From assembly GCF_006740045.1 (NCBI RefSeq), contig NZ_AP019749.1, positions 3,119,001-3,183,000 on the forward strand: a DNA stretch of 64,000 nucleotides, written 5' to 3'. Below the pieces are notes generated by a model, which did no database searches, was not told the DNA's origin, and saw nothing but the letters and a program-made list of their open reading frames with translations. How positions within the stretch are numbered: the first letter of the stretch is position 1; each line of letters opens with the position of its first letter. A program made the translations under genes and the position numbers. Positions 1 through 9,809 of the stretch are shown here, piece by piece. The stretch is from Comamonas terrigena NBRC 13299. GTDB lineage: Bacteria > Pseudomonadota > Gammaproteobacteria > Burkholderiales > Burkholderiaceae_C.

Positions 1-413
1 ACAAACACAGCCCCTGCCGGTGGGGGTTGCAGCCGTTTTTTCGCCTGCAGCGCAGACGCCGCGCTGCACAAACCGCACCACATTGGAGCTTGCCGATGGC
101 CCTGAAAGTCGCGGTTTGGTGCATGCCTGTGGGGCTTGGGGACGGGGTGCGCTGCGGGAGCGTGGCGCATCAGCGACGCTGCCACTGCCGTCTGTACAGA
201 GCGCGGGTGCGGTACGCTGCACCGGCTGGCCGCTGCAGGGCGGCTGGGTGCGGCCGGGGCAAGCGGTGGCCGCATGTGGTGGATGCGTGCTGAGGCGGGG
301 TGCAGCGACCGTGTGCACGCCCCGGGATTGCTATTGCATCAATAGCTGCCTGCACCCGCCTGGAGCGCCCGGGCGGTGCAGCGGCCTGTTTTCAGCGGCT
401 CATTTGCAGCGGC
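1..413. other. Intergenic region downstream of pgsA
   Basis: I see no convincing gene here. Open frames are short, mutually overlapping and lack a ribosome site. At 330-346 there is a short inverted repeat, GCTATTG-CAT-CAATAGC, followed at about 349-380 by an imperfect GC-rich hairpin. The two together could end pgsA transcription on the minus strand, but there is no clear T-run, so this is inference. Confidence 0.4.
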
Positions 414-980
414 TTATCTGTCCACGCGGGCGCGGATCTCGGGAATGGCTTTTTGCAGGTAGTACACCATGGACCACACGGTCAGCACGGCGGCCAGCCA
501 GATCAGCCAGTGCCCCCAGTAGCCGGTGTCCACGCCGGCGACCTTGCCGTCGTACAGCAAGAAGGGAATGGCCACCATCTGCACCATGGTCTTGACCTTG
601 CCGATCATGTGCACGGCCACGCTCTTGCCTGCACCGATATGGGCCATCCATTCGCGCAGCGCGGAGATGGCGATTTCGCGGCCGATGATGATCAGCGCCA
701 CAAACACATCGGCCCGCTGCAGGTGCACCAGCACCAGCAGCGAGGCGCAGACCAGGAATTTGTCTGCCACCGGGTCCAGAAAGGCGCCAAAGGACGACGT
801 CTGGTTGAGCCGGCGGGCCAGAAAGCCATCCAGCCAGTCGGTGGCCGCAAAGACAATGAACATCACCGCCGCAATCAGGTTGCGCGTGGCGGGATCAAAA
901 GGGGCGTAGAACACTCCGACGATCAGCGGGATCGCGACGATGCGCGTCCAGGTCATCACAGTGGGGATGGTGAAAAACAT
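414..980 (-). CDS. pgsA: CDP-diacylglycerol--glycerol-3-phosphate 3-phosphatidyltransferase
   Basis: Inner-membrane enzyme for the committed step of phosphatidylglycerol synthesis, joining CDP-diacylglycerol and glycerol-3-phosphate. The 188 residues carry the complete CDP-alcohol phosphatidyltransferase signature D-G-x2-A-R-x8-G-x3-D-x3-D, with the metal-binding aspartates at about D48, D51, D69 and D73. Several hydrophobic helices surround it, and length is normal for the family. It lies 176 bp downstream of uvrC on the same strand, a neighbourhood common in proteobacteria, so the two may be cotranscribed. Confidence 0.95.
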   Translation of the reverse strand: MFFTIPTVMTWTRIVAIPLIVGVFYAPFDPATRNLIAAVMFIVFAATDWLDGFLARRLNQTSSFGAFLDPVADKFLVCASLLVLVHLQRADVFVALIIIGREIAISALREWMAHIGAGKSVAVHMIGKVKTMVQMVAIPFLLYDGKVAGVDTGYWGHWLIWLAAVLTVWSMVYYLQKAIPEIRARVDR

Positions 981-1156
981 GGGGGCGATTGTGGCACGCC
1001 ACCGTGGCTTTCACCGGTAGCCCTTGCGCATGGGCCTGCAGCGTCCACTGCCGGGCCGCTGCAGGGCCGACTCGCGCGCCGAAACCACCACAAACGAAGC
1101 CTGGTACGGCGCGAACCGGTGTGAACCGATGTGTTTGCGGCCGCCGCCGCGCCGCT

Positions 1157-3103
1157 TCAGTGCAGGGCGCGGTAAATATCCTCGGCCAGTGCGGCGGAGA
1201 TGCCCTCCACCGTCATCAGGTCTTCCACGCTGGCATCGGTCACGCCGCGCACACCGCCAAAGCGCTGCAGCAGGCGCGCGCGCTTCTTGGGGCCCACGCC
1301 GGGAATCTCTTCCAGGCTGCTGCTGCCGGTGCGCACCTTGGCGCGGGCCGCGCGCATGCCGGTGATGGCAAAGCGGTGGGCCTCGTCACGGATCTGCGCC
1401 ACCAGCATCAGCGCGGCGGAGTCGTGGCCCAGGTAGACCTTGGGCCGGCCATCGGCAAACACCAGCTCCTCCAGGCCCACCTTGCGGCCCTCGCCCTTCT
1501 CCACCCCCACGATGCGCGCCAGATCCAGCCCCAGCTCGGTGAACACCTCGCGCGCCATGCTGACCTGGCCTTTGCCGCCGTCCACCAGCACCAGGTCCGG
1601 CAGGCGCGGTGCGCCGGCCGGCAGTTCGGCGCCGCCGGCTTCGGCCAGGGCCTGGGCCACCGGCTTGTAGCGGCGGGTCAGCACCTGGCGCATGGCGGCA
1701 TAGTCGTCGCCCGGTGTGATGCCGTTGATGTTGAAGCGCCGGTATTCGCTGCCCTGCATCTTGTGGTGGTGGAACACCACGCACGAGGCCTGGGTGCTCT
1801 CCCCGGCCGTGTGCGAGATGTCGAAGCATTCGATGAGCAGGTTTTCCAGCCCTTCCTGCGGCAGGTCCAGGGCTTCGGCCAGCGCACGGGTGCGGGCCTG
1901 TTGCGAGCCTTCTTCGGACAGCAGCCGCGCCAGCTGGATGGCCGCGTTCTGCTGCGCCATCTCCAGCCAGATGCGGCGCTGGCCGCGCGGCTGGTGCTGG
2001 CTGCCGACCTTGTAGCCGGCCTGCTCCGACAGTGCCTGGGTCAGTTGCGGGTCCATGGCCTCGCTGACCAGCAGCACCGGCGGCACCGGTACGTCGATGT
2101 AGTGCTGCGCCACAAAGGCTTCCAGCACCCGCACCTCCACGGCCTGGGTCTGCTCGGCCTCGTCTTCGGTGGCGTAGACCCCCATGGCATCGTCCAGCTG
2201 GCTGGGGAAGTAGGCGCGGTCGCCCAGGTGGCGGCCGCCGCGCACCATGGCCAGGTTCACGCAGGCACGGCCGCCCTGCACCTTGACGGCCAGGATGTCC
2301 ACATCCCGATCGTCGGCGGTTTCGATGGCCTGCTGGTGCAGCACGGTGGACAGCGCCGAAAGCTGGTTGCGCACCTCGGCGGCCAGCTCGAATTCGAGCT
2401 TGTCGGAATATTCCATCATGCGCCGCTCCATGCTTTTGAGCAGGGAATCGGTCTCGCCGCGCAGCATGGCTTCGGCATTGCGCACGTCCAGCGCATAGGC
2501 TTCGGGCGAGATCAGGTCCACGCACGGCCCGGTGCAGCGCTTGATCTGGTAGAGCAGGCAGGGGCGCGAGCGGTTGGCAAACACCGTGTCCTCGCAGGTG
2601 CGCAGGCGGAACACCTTCTGCAGCAGCTGGATGGTTTCCTTGACCGCCCAGGCGCTGGGGTACGGACCGAAGTAGCGGTGGCGCTTGTCCACGCTGCCGC
2701 GGTAGTAGGCCATGCGCGGGAACATCTGGCCGGCGGACTCGCCTGCCTTGCCGTCCTTGCCGGCCACGCCGGTGATCTTCAGATAGGGATAGCTCTTGTC
2801 GTCCCGGAACAGGATGTTGTACTTGGGGTGCTGCGTCTTGATGAGGTTGTTTTCCAGCAGCAGTGCCTCTGCCTCGGAGCGCACCACCGTGGTGTCCAGT
2901 CGCACGATCTTGCCGACCATGTGGCCGATGCGCGTGCCGCCATGGTCTTTCTGGAAGTAGCTGCCCACGCGGCGCTTGAGGTTGCGGGCCTTGCCCACAT
3001 AGAGCAAGGTGTCCGCCGCATCGAAATAGCGGTAGACGCCCGGCAGTGCGGGCAAGGCGGCCACCTGGGCCAGGAGTTCGGCGGAATGCACATCAGAAGC
3101 CAT
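1157..3103 (-). CDS. uvrC: Excinuclease ABC subunit C
   Basis: UvrC makes both incisions in nucleotide excision repair after UvrA/UvrB load on damage. The 648 residues show an N-terminal GIY-YIG nuclease (GVYRYF and [12 protein letters not shown]), a cysteine-containing linker, a UVR motif for UvrB contact, the RNase-H-like C-terminal nuclease ([21 protein letters not shown]) and two helix-hairpin-helix units at the C terminus ([16 protein letters not shown]). The start at 3103 (MASDVHS) is chosen because the reading frame further upstream is low-complexity arginine-rich translation with no similarity to the family. Confidence 0.97.
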   Translation of the reverse strand: MASDVHSAELLAQVAALPALPGVYRYFDAADTLLYVGKARNLKRRVGSYFQKDHGGTRIGHMVGKIVRLDTTVVRSEAEALLLENNLIKTQHPKYNILFRDDKSYPYLKITGVAGKDGKAGESAGQMFPRMAYYRGSVDKRHRYFGPYPSAWAVKETIQLLQKVFRLRTCEDTVFANRSRPCLLYQIKRCTGPCVDLISPEAYALDVRNAEAMLRGETDSLLKSMERRMMEYSDKLEFELAAEVRNQLSALSTVLHQQAIETADDRDVDILAVKVQGGRACVNLAMVRGGRHLGDRAYFPSQLDDAMGVYATEDEAEQTQAVEVRVLEAFVAQHYIDVPVPPVLLVSEAMDPQLTQALSEQAGYKVGSQHQPRGQRRIWLEMAQQNAAIQLARLLSEEGSQQARTRALAEALDLPQEGLENLLIECFDISHTAGESTQASCVVFHHHKMQGSEYRRFNINGITPGDDYAAMRQVLTRRYKPVAQALAEAGGAELPAGAPRLPDLVLVDGGKGQVSMAREVFTELGLDLARIVGVEKGEGRKVGLEELVFADGRPKVYLGHDSAALMLVAQIRDEAHRFAITGMRAARAKVRTGSSSLEEIPGVGPKKRARLLQRFGGVRGVTDASVEDLMTVEGISAALAEDIYRALH

Positions 3104-3171
3104 GGCCCGTATTGTGCGTTGGCGCGCACCGCGCTGCCGCGTCCGCCGGCCATGGGCATGCGCCCGCACCA

Positions 3172-3216
3172 AGAAAAAGGCTGCTGCAGCACTTTCCGTG
3201 CGCTGCAGCAGCCTTT
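3172..3216 (-). terminator. Rho-independent terminator of the Bug receptor gene
   Basis: A 15-bp stem (arms 3176-3190 and 3202-3216, GGCTGCTGCAGC core) with an 11-nt loop is followed on the minus strand by a T-rich tract. It lies 65 bp past the stop of the receptor gene. Confidence 0.85.
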
Positions 3217-3280
3217 GGTGCAGGGTCGGCCGCCCTGGCCAGCGCACACACCGTGCGGGCGGGCCTGTGGGGCCTGCGGC

Positions 3281-4282
3281 TTATTCCGCCTGGATGTTGG
3301 CGGACTTGACCACGCCGGCCCAGTTCTTCAGATCGCCGGCCACCATGGTGCCCAGCGCCTTGGGCGCCATGTAGTCGGCCGTGGCGCCCTGCTCTTCGGC
3401 CTTCTTCTTGAACGCCGGGTCCTGCACCACGGTCTTCACGTCAGCCGTCAGCTTGTCGATCACCGCCTGGGGCGTGCCGGCCGGGGCAAACAACGCGAAC
3501 CAGGAGGTGGCGTTCACGCCGGGGTAGCCCATTTCGGCCGTGGTGGGCACGTTCGGCAGGCTGGGCAGGCGTTCCTTGCCGGTGACGGCCAGCACCTTGA
3601 GCTTGCCGCTCTGGATGTGGGGCATGAATGGCGGCGCGGTGCCGAAGGTCAGGTCCACCTGGCCGCCCAGCAGGTCCTGCAGCGCCGGGCCGGTGCCCTT
3701 GTACGGTACGTGCACCATGTGGATGCCGGCCTGCTGTTCCAGCATGGCGCCGGTCACGTGCTGCAGCGAGCCATTGCCCGAGGAGGCGTAGTTCAGCTTG
3801 CCGGCATGGGCTTTGGCATAGGCCACCAGTTCCTTCATGTCCTTGACCGGCAGGTCGCCGCGCACCACGATGATCTGCGGCGCCGACACCAGGTTGGCCA
3901 CGGGAACAAAGTCGTTCTGCTGCCAGGTCTGGCTCTTGCTCAGGTGGGGCGAGATCACGTGATAGCCCGAGTACTGCATCAGCAGGGTGTAGCCATCGGC
4001 CGGCGCACGCTTGACCTGGGCGGCCGCGAGGTTGCCGTTGCCGCCGCCCTTGTTTTCCACGATGACGCTCTGGCCGATCACCGGCGCCAGGGCCTGGGCC
4101 ACCATGCGGCCCGACAGGTCGGTGGTGCCGCCGGCCGCAGCCGGCACGATGAAGGTGATGGGCTTGCTGGGGTAGTTGCCCTGGGCCCAGCCGGCAGCCG
4201 GCAGGGCCAGCGCCATGGCCGCAGCCAGTGCCGCACCATGCAGGCGGCGGGTACAACGTGGGGACAGCGAAATGGAAGGCAT
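3281..4282 (-). CDS. Bug-family tripartite tricarboxylate receptor (periplasmic solute-binding protein)
   Basis: Periplasmic binding protein of the TctC/Bug type, a family greatly expanded in Betaproteobacteria that binds small carboxylates. It is 333 residues with a Sec signal peptide (arginine-rich start, hydrophobic core, AWAQ-like cleavage near residue 34) and family motifs: YPSKPI after the signal, VPAAAGGTTD, VPYKGTGPAL and NVPTTAEMG. An AAGGAG ribosome site precedes ATG 4282. It is encoded just downstream of a CoA-lyase/CoA-transferase pair on the same strand, so the ligand may be the acid those enzymes process; this is inference. No TctA/TctB membrane genes are nearby. Confidence 0.9.
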   Translation of the reverse strand: MPSISLSPRCTRRLHGAALAAAMALALPAAGWAQGNYPSKPITFIVPAAAGGTTDLSGRMVAQALAPVIGQSVIVENKGGGNGNLAAAQVKRAPADGYTLLMQYSGYHVISPHLSKSQTWQQNDFVPVANLVSAPQIIVVRGDLPVKDMKELVAYAKAHAGKLNYASSGNGSLQHVTGAMLEQQAGIHMVHVPYKGTGPALQDLLGGQVDLTFGTAPPFMPHIQSGKLKVLAVTGKERLPSLPNVPTTAEMGYPGVNATSWFALFAPAGTPQAVIDKLTADVKTVVQDPAFKKKAEEQGATADYMAPKALGTMVAGDLKNWAGVVKSANIQAE

Positions 4283-4489
4283 ACAAATCTCCTTGGGGTG
4301 TGCCGTTCAGGCTTGTTATCGGTGCAGGACGCCAGGGATCTGTTTCCCTGGGCACCTGCCGGTGCAGTGGCTGCTGGCCGGGTGGCTGCAGCTTCTTGGT
4401 GGAAGGCGGACAGTGCGTCCCTGCTCCATGCCCCCGCATGGAACCGGGCGTGCTGTCAGCCCATCAATGGATCTTAGGATCGCATCGGA

Positions 4490-5470
4490 TCAGGCCCGCG
4501 CCAGGGCGCGCTCCCGCAGTGCGGCAAAGTCGGCCGGCGGCTGGTGCAGATCCAGGCGGCAGCCCGCCTTGGCAATCTGGCTGGGTGTGTCGTGGCCGAT
4601 CAGCGCCGGCAGCGCACGCGCCGCCGCCACCACCTGCTCCAGGTCCACGCCGGTGTCATAGCCCATCAGCTCCAGTGCGTGCACGATCTCTTCGGTGCAG
4701 GCATTGCCGGAGGCGCCGGGCGCATACGGGCAGCCGCCCAAACCGCCGATCGATGCATCGAAGCGGTCGGCACCCGCGTCGATGGAGGCCAGCACATTTG
4801 CCAGCGCCATGCCGCGCGTGTTGTGGAAGTGCAGGGTCAGGCCCAGCTGGGGCCAGCGCGCCTTGTACGCGGCCACCAGGGCATGTACCTGGCTGGGATA
4901 GGCCATGCCCGTGGTGTCGCACAGGGTCACGCCCTGCACGCCCAGGTCGGCAAAGCGCTGCACCCAGGCCAGCACCTCGGCCTGCGGCACGTCGCCTTCC
5001 ATGGGACAGCCGAAGCAGCAGGACAGCGATACATTCACCGGCACACCGGCCTGCTGCGCCGTGGCGATCACCTGCAGCAGCGCCGCGAAGGACTGGCTGC
5101 GCTGCATGCGCAGATTGCAGAGGTTGTGTGTCTCGCTGACCGACATCACCAGGTTCAGCTCGTCGGTGAGCGCTTCGATGGCGCGCTCGGCGCCGCGCAC
5201 ATTGGGCACCAGGGCGGTGTAAACCGTGCCGGGGCGGCGTGCGATCTCGCGCATCACCACCTCGCCGTCGCGCAGTGCCGGAATGGCCGTGGGCGAGACA
5301 AAGGCCGTGACCTCGATCTTGGACAACCCGGCCGCCGACAGCGCATTCACCAGCGCAATCTTGTCTTCGGTAGGCACGAACGCCTGCTCCATCTGCAGAC
5401 CGTCGCGCGTGCCGACTTCATTCATGTAGATGCGGCGATCCGCACCCTGCCACAGGTTCTGGCTGTTCAT
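4490..5470 (-). CDS. Hydroxymethylglutaryl-CoA lyase family protein
   Basis: TIM-barrel acyl-CoA lyase of the HMG-CoA lyase/citramalate synthase superfamily, which cleaves 3-hydroxy-3-methylglutaryl-CoA or a related thioester to acetyl-CoA and a keto acid. Seen in 326 residues: NEVGTRDGLQ near the N terminus (catalytic Arg-Asp), the metal ligands in HFHNTRG, and the active-site loop SIGGLGGCPYAPGASGN with its catalytic cysteine. Its ATG overlaps the stop of the upstream CoA-transferase gene by 4 bp (ATGA), so translation is probably coupled. The substrate is not certain; citramalyl-CoA-type substrates are equally possible. Confidence 0.9.
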   Translation of the reverse strand: MNSQNLWQGADRRIYMNEVGTRDGLQMEQAFVPTEDKIALVNALSAAGLSKIEVTAFVSPTAIPALRDGEVVMREIARRPGTVYTALVPNVRGAERAIEALTDELNLVMSVSETHNLCNLRMQRSQSFAALLQVIATAQQAGVPVNVSLSCCFGCPMEGDVPQAEVLAWVQRFADLGVQGVTLCDTTGMAYPSQVHALVAAYKARWPQLGLTLHFHNTRGMALANVLASIDAGADRFDASIGGLGGCPYAPGASGNACTEEIVHALELMGYDTGVDLEQVVAAARALPALIGHDTPSQIAKAGCRLDLHQPPADFAALRERALARA

Positions 5471-6702
5471 TGGATGACTCCCTTGGCGCGCAACTGCGCA
5501 ATCTGTTCGGCCGTCAGGCCGACTTCGGCCAGCACGGCATCGGTGTCGTCGCCCACATGCGGAGCGCTGCTGCGCACGGTGCCGGGCGTGGCGCTGAGCT
5601 TGGGCACGATGCCGGGCACTTCCACGGCATGGCCGTCGCGGGTGTGCTGGGTCAGGATCATCTCGCGGGCACGGTAGTGCGGGTCCTCGGCAATGTCCTT
5701 GGCGGTGTAGACCTTGCCGGCCGGCACGCGCGCGGCGCCCAGCTGGTCCATCACCTGCTGCACGGTCTGCTGCCGGGTCCAGTGGCCGATCACGCCGTCG
5801 ATCTCGGCCACCCGCGCCACGCGGCCGGCGTTGTCGGCCAGATCGGGCGCATCGGCCAGGTCCTGGCGGCCGATCACGCCCATCAGGCGCTTGAAGATGG
5901 AGTCGCCATTGCCCGCCACCAGCACCCAGCCATCCTGGCAGGGGTAGGCATTGGACGGGGCAATGCCCGGCAGCGCGCTGCCGGCGGCTTCGCGCACGGC
6001 ACCGAAGGCGCTGTATTCGGGCAGCAGGCTTTCCATCACGTTGAACACGGCTTCGTGCAGCGCCACGTCGATGACCTGGCCCGGGCCGCCGTTCACCTTG
6101 CGGTGGTAGAGGGCCATCATCACGCCGATCACGCCATGCAGCGCCGCCAGCGTGTCGCCGATGGACACGCCCACGCGCACCGGCACGCGGCCGGGCTCGG
6201 CCGTCAGATGGCGCAGGCCGCCCATGGCTTCCCCGATCACGCCGAACCCTGGCAGATCGCGGTACGGGCCGGTCTGGCCGTAACCGGAGATGCGCAGGAT
6301 CACCAGCCCGGGGTTGAGGGCGTGCAGCGCCTCGGGCGACATGCCCCAGCCTTCCAGCGTGCCGGGGCGGAAATTCTCCACCAGCACATCGGCCTCGGCA
6401 ATCAGCTTGCGCGCCAGGTCCTGCGCTTCCTGCTGGCGCAGGTCCAGTGCGATGGAGCGCTTGTTGCGCGACTGCACCTGCCACCAGACGGAGGTGCCAT
6501 CCTGGATCAGGCGCCAGTTGCGCAGCGGATCGCCGGCGCCGGGTGCCTCGATCTTCACCACATCGGCGCCAAATTCACCCAGCGTCTTGCCGCAGAAAGG
6601 GCCGGCAATCAGTTGCCCCATCTCGACCACCTTCACCCCCTGCAGCGCGCGCGGCGTGGCAGTCTGGGTGGCGGGGTCCCGTATCCATTGCGTTGTGGAC
6701 AT
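5467..6702 (-). CDS. CaiB/BaiF-type (class III) CoA-transferase
   Basis: Family III CoA-transferase that moves CoA between acids. It is 411 residues, normal length, with the N-terminal LQGVKVVEMGQLIAGPFCG, the NFRPGTLEGWG motif, the catalytic aspartate in VGVSIGDTLAALHG and the C-terminal domain around ARVPAGKVYTAKDIAEDPHY. The start at 6702 begins the family-typical sequence. It is translationally coupled to the lyase gene: activation of a carboxylic acid by CoA transfer, then cleavage of the thioester. A divergent LysR gene 165 bp away is the probable regulator. Confidence 0.92.
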   Translation of the reverse strand: MSTTQWIRDPATQTATPRALQGVKVVEMGQLIAGPFCGKTLGEFGADVVKIEAPGAGDPLRNWRLIQDGTSVWWQVQSRNKRSIALDLRQQEAQDLARKLIAEADVLVENFRPGTLEGWGMSPEALHALNPGLVILRISGYGQTGPYRDLPGFGVIGEAMGGLRHLTAEPGRVPVRVGVSIGDTLAALHGVIGVMMALYHRKVNGGPGQVIDVALHEAVFNVMESLLPEYSAFGAVREAAGSALPGIAPSNAYPCQDGWVLVAGNGDSIFKRLMGVIGRQDLADAPDLADNAGRVARVAEIDGVIGHWTRQQTVQQVMDQLGAARVPAGKVYTAKDIAEDPHYRAREMILTQHTRDGHAVEVPGIVPKLSATPGTVRSSAPHVGDDTDAVLAEVGLTAEQIAQLRAKGVIQ

Positions 6703-6788
6703 CGCGTCTTGTCTCCATATCCCAGGCCCATGGTCTCCGGGCCTTTGTGCAGGCATCTTGCCGCCGGTCGCGCAGTGTGCAAAACGCT

Positions 6789-6814
6789 GAAATGCGAAGC
6801 TGCCATCGCATTTC
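6789..6814. promoter_or_regulatory. Inverted-repeat operator between CoA-transferase and lysR genes
   Basis: Perfect 9-bp arms GAAATGCGA (6789-6797) and TCGCATTTC (6806-6814) separated by 8 bp lie in the divergent intergenic region. Position and symmetry fit a LysR-type recognition site. A GATAAT at 6838-6843 could be the -10 of the lysR promoter. Confidence 0.65.
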
Positions 6815-6867
6815 GGCATAGCCGGACCGCGTGACGGGATAATGACACCCCTCTCCTGTTGCACCGT

Positions 6868-7773
6868 ATGAAGCTCGACCCCGTCACCCTGCGCCTGTTT
6901 GTGGCCGTCATGGAAGAAAGCGCCATTGCCCGCGCCGCCGCGCGCGAGCACATTGCCCCGTCTGCCGCCAGCCGCCGCCTGGCCGAACTGGAAGCCCAGC
7001 TGCAGGTGGAGCTGTTCACCCGCAGCAACCGCGGCAGCCAGCCCACCGCCGCCGCCTATGCGCTGCTGCACATGGCGCGCAGCGTGCTCAACGAGCTGGA
7101 CGGCATTGCCACGCAGATCAAGGACTACGGCCGCGACCACGGCAGCGGCCTGCGCGGCCATGTGCGCGTGGTGGCCAATATCTCGGTCATCACCCAGTTC
7201 CTGCCGGCGCAGCTGCAGCGCTTTCTGGCCCAGCACCCGCAGGTGGATGTGCGCCTGCAGGAGCGCGTGAGCACCGACATTGCCCGCGCCGTGGCCGACA
7301 ACGAGGCCGATATCGGCCTGCTCAACCACGGCAGCTATGGCGAAAAAATCCAGCTGCGCCCCTACCGGCGCGACCGGCTGGCCGTGGTCGTGCCCCACGG
7401 CCATGCCCTGGTGCGACGGCGCAGCGTGCGCCTGGCCGAGCTGGTGCAGTACGACTGGGTGGGCATGCATGCCGGCAGCGCGCTCAACCACCTGGTCACG
7501 CGCGCGGCCGCCGACCAGGGCCTGCAGCCGCGCCTGCGCATGAAGGTGACCGGCTATGACGCCCTGTGCCTGATGGTGGCCTCCGGCCTGGGCATCGGCA
7601 TCCTGCCCGAGGGCAGCGCCCGCCTGTACCTGGGCACGCTGCCGCTGCACTGCATTGCGCTGCAGGAGCCCTGGGCCGAACGCGAGCTGATGCTGTGCGT
7701 GCGCGCCACCGAAACCCTGTCCCCTGTCACCCAGCTGCTGGCCGAGCACCTGTGCCAGCCGGCCGCCGACTGA
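6868..7773 (+). CDS. LysR-family transcriptional regulator
   Basis: 301-residue LysR-type activator/repressor. N-terminal winged helix-turn-helix (residues about 5-62: TLRLFVAVMEESAIARAAAR then APSAASRRLAELE), followed by the periplasmic-binding-protein-like inducer domain. The ATG at 6868 is preferred over a TTG nine bases upstream. Divergent from the CoA-transferase/lyase/Bug genes, with a symmetric site in the shared intergenic region, it probably controls those genes in response to a CoA-pathway acid. Confidence 0.92.
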   Translation: MKLDPVTLRLFVAVMEESAIARAAAREHIAPSAASRRLAELEAQLQVELFTRSNRGSQPTAAAYALLHMARSVLNELDGIATQIKDYGRDHGSGLRGHVRVVANISVITQFLPAQLQRFLAQHPQVDVRLQERVSTDIARAVADNEADIGLLNHGSYGEKIQLRPYRRDRLAVVVPHGHALVRRRSVRLAELVQYDWVGMHAGSALNHLVTRAAADQGLQPRLRMKVTGYDALCLMVASGLGIGILPEGSARLYLGTLPLHCIALQEPWAERELMLCVRATETLSPVTQLLAEHLCQPAAD

Positions 7774-7782
7774 AGTTCCTGC

Positions 7783-8934
7783 ATGCCCGACTTTCTTCCG
7801 CTTTCCCCCTCTGCCGTCCCCTCCAACGCAGCGCCACGCACCTGGGACCTGTTCTGCCAGGTGATCGACAACTTCGGCGATGTGGGCGTGTGCTGGCGCG
7901 CCGCGTCGGAGCTGGTGGCGCGCGGCCAGACCGTGCGGCTGTGGATGGACGACGCCAGTGCCCTGCAATGGATGGCACCGCTGCCGCACCCGCCGGGCCT
8001 CACGGTGCACCCCTGGCCCGCCAGCGCCGCCGATGTGCCTGCGCGCGTGGGCGAGGTGGTGGTGGAAGCCTTTGGCTGCGAGATTCCCGCACCGTTTCTG
8101 CAGACCCTGGCCGCCCAGGCGGCGGCCGACCGACCGCCGGTGTGGATCAACCTGGAATACCTGTCCGCCGAAGACTATGTGGCGCGCTGCCACCGCCTGC
8201 CGTCGCGCCTGATGAGCGGGCCGGCCAGCGGGCTGACGCGCTGGTTCTTCTACCCCGGCTTCACCGCCGACACCGGTGGGCTGATTGCCGAGCACGACCT
8301 GGCGGCGCGCCAGGCGGCTTTCGCCGCCCGGGGCCGCAGCGCCTGGCGTGCCGCCCACGGCCTGCAGGACGGCGACTGCGCCATCAGCCTGTTCTGCTAT
8401 GAACCGCCGGCCCTGCCCCAGCTGCTGGCCCAGTTGCGGGAGCAGACCGCGTCTGCACAGGCCGGCTGGCAGCCCCAGCTGCTGACCACGCCCGGCCGCG
8501 CCACGGCGGCGGTGGCCGCCGCCCGGCAGGCCGATCCGCGCCTGGAAAGCCTGGACGTGCACGCACTGGACACCAGCCCCCAGCCGCAGTTCGACGAGAT
8601 GCTGTGGGCCTGCGACCTGAACCTGGTGCGCGGCGAGGATTCGCTGGTGCGTGCGCTGTGGGCGGGCCAGCCACTGGTGTGGCACATCTACCCCCAGGAC
8701 GACAATGCCCATCACGCCAAGCTGGACGCATTTCTGGACTGGCTGCAGGCCCCGGCGGCATTGCGGTCTTTTCACCACGCCTGGAACGGCCTGGCGCCGG
8801 CCGATTCCCTGCCCCGGCTCACCCCCGGTTTGCTGCGGGAATGGCAGGCCTGCACGCTTGCGGCGCGTCAAAAATTGCATGCCCAAACCGACTTGATCGC
8901 ACAGCTGCTGCAGTTTGTGGCCGAAAAAAGTTAA
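7783..8934 (+). CDS. earP: EF-P arginine rhamnosyltransferase
   Basis: EarP transfers rhamnose from dTDP-rhamnose to arginine 32 of translation elongation factor P. This 383-residue protein has the family N terminus [18 protein letters not shown] (conserved aspartates at about D29 and D33), the [13 protein letters not shown] block and a C-terminal nucleotide-sugar-binding segment around [28 protein letters not shown]. It starts 9 bp after the LysR stop but is functionally tied to efp, which follows by 161 bp. The efp product carries the required Arg32. Confidence 0.95.
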   Translation: MPDFLPLSPSAVPSNAAPRTWDLFCQVIDNFGDVGVCWRAASELVARGQTVRLWMDDASALQWMAPLPHPPGLTVHPWPASAADVPARVGEVVVEAFGCEIPAPFLQTLAAQAAADRPPVWINLEYLSAEDYVARCHRLPSRLMSGPASGLTRWFFYPGFTADTGGLIAEHDLAARQAAFAARGRSAWRAAHGLQDGDCAISLFCYEPPALPQLLAQLREQTASAQAGWQPQLLTTPGRATAAVAAARQADPRLESLDVHALDTSPQPQFDEMLWACDLNLVRGEDSLVRALWAGQPLVWHIYPQDDNAHHAKLDAFLDWLQAPAALRSFHHAWNGLAPADSLPRLTPGLLREWQACTLAARQKLHAQTDLIAQLLQFVAEKS

Positions 8935-9095
8935 AATCGACGTTTTGCCTTCTTGGGCCCGCCTTTTCTGAACAGGCTGTGGCCCTGAGGCTCCCGCCGC
9001 GGAACATGCGGCAGGCCCTCGTCATCGAACGCCATTGCAGCGCCACTGACGCCCTCGCCTGCCGCGTAGAGCGGCTCAACCTCCCGCAATCAGCT

Positions 9096-9650
9096 ATGAA
9101 AATCGCTCAAGAAATCCGCGCCGGCAACGTGATCATGTTCGACAAGAACCCCATGATCGTTCTGAAGACCGAATACGCCCGTGGCGGCCGTGGCGCTGCC
9201 ACCGTGCGCATGAAGCTCAAGAGCCTGATCGGCAACTTCGGCACAGAAAACGTGTTCAAGGCCGACGACAAGATCGACAACGTGATCCTGGACAAGAAGG
9301 ATTGCACCTACTCCTACTTCGCTGACCCGATGTACGTGTGGATGGACGAAGAGTTCAACCAGTACGAAGTGGAAGCCGAAAACATGGCCGACGCCCTGAA
9401 CTACCTGGAAGACGGCATGACCGCCGAAGTGGTGTTCTATGACGGCAAGGCCATCTCGGTCGAACTGCCCACCACCATCGTGCGCGAAATCACCTGGACC
9501 GAACCCGCTGTGAAGGGTGACACGTCCGGCAAGGTGCTCAAGCCCGCCAAGATCGCTACCGGTTTCGAAGTGGCTGTGCCCCTGTTCGTGGCCCAGGAAG
9601 ACAAGATCGAAATCGACACCCGCACCGGCGAATACCGCAAGCGCGTGTAA
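9096..9650 (+). CDS. efp: Translation elongation factor P (Arg32 type)
   Basis: EF-P relieves ribosome stalling at polyproline. It is 184 residues with the KOW-like N domain and two OB domains. The modification loop reads YARGGRGAA, with arginine at position 32, the residue rhamnosylated by EarP, in place of the lysine used by EpmA systems. The C terminus [11 protein letters not shown] is typical. A strong terminator follows directly. The 161-bp leader after earP shows no other gene. Confidence 0.97.
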   Translation: MKIAQEIRAGNVIMFDKNPMIVLKTEYARGGRGAATVRMKLKSLIGNFGTENVFKADDKIDNVILDKKDCTYSYFADPMYVWMDEEFNQYEVEAENMADALNYLEDGMTAEVVFYDGKAISVELPTTIVREITWTEPAVKGDTSGKVLKPAKIATGFEVAVPLFVAQEDKIEIDTRTGEYRKRV

Positions 9651-9682
9651 TGGAGCCGTAGCCCTGGCGGCTGCGCTCCATG

Positions 9683-9713
9683 CAAAAAGGCTTCCCTCGG
9701 GAAGCCTTTTTTT
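9683..9713 (+). terminator. Rho-independent terminator of efp
   Basis: Stem AAAGGCTTCCC / GGAAGCCTTT with a 3-nt loop followed by a run of seven or more Ts, 35 bp after the efp stop codon. Confidence 0.92.
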
Positions 9714-9809
9714 GTGCGCTGCGCTGGGCGCAGTGCGGTGGACGGCAGGTCTGAAGGGCGGCAGCGCCTGCGTGCCGCCTGCCTTCCGGAGGCCGTTGTC
9801 AGACCGTTT

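Noticed and set aside
300..320. Partial match CCGTGTGCAC to the prophage palindrome in chromosomal DNA
   Set aside because: Nine of ten bases of one half only, no symmetry; expected by chance in GC-rich DNA.
989..4477. 1162-codon plus-strand open frame opposite uvrC and the Bug receptor
   Set aside because: It is the antisense shadow of two well-supported genes; His/Gly/Leu-rich translation without domains, a usual artefact in GC-rich DNA.
5470..6834. 454-codon plus-strand frame opposite the CoA-transferase
   Set aside because: Antisense shadow; the minus strand has clear family motifs and coupled start/stop.
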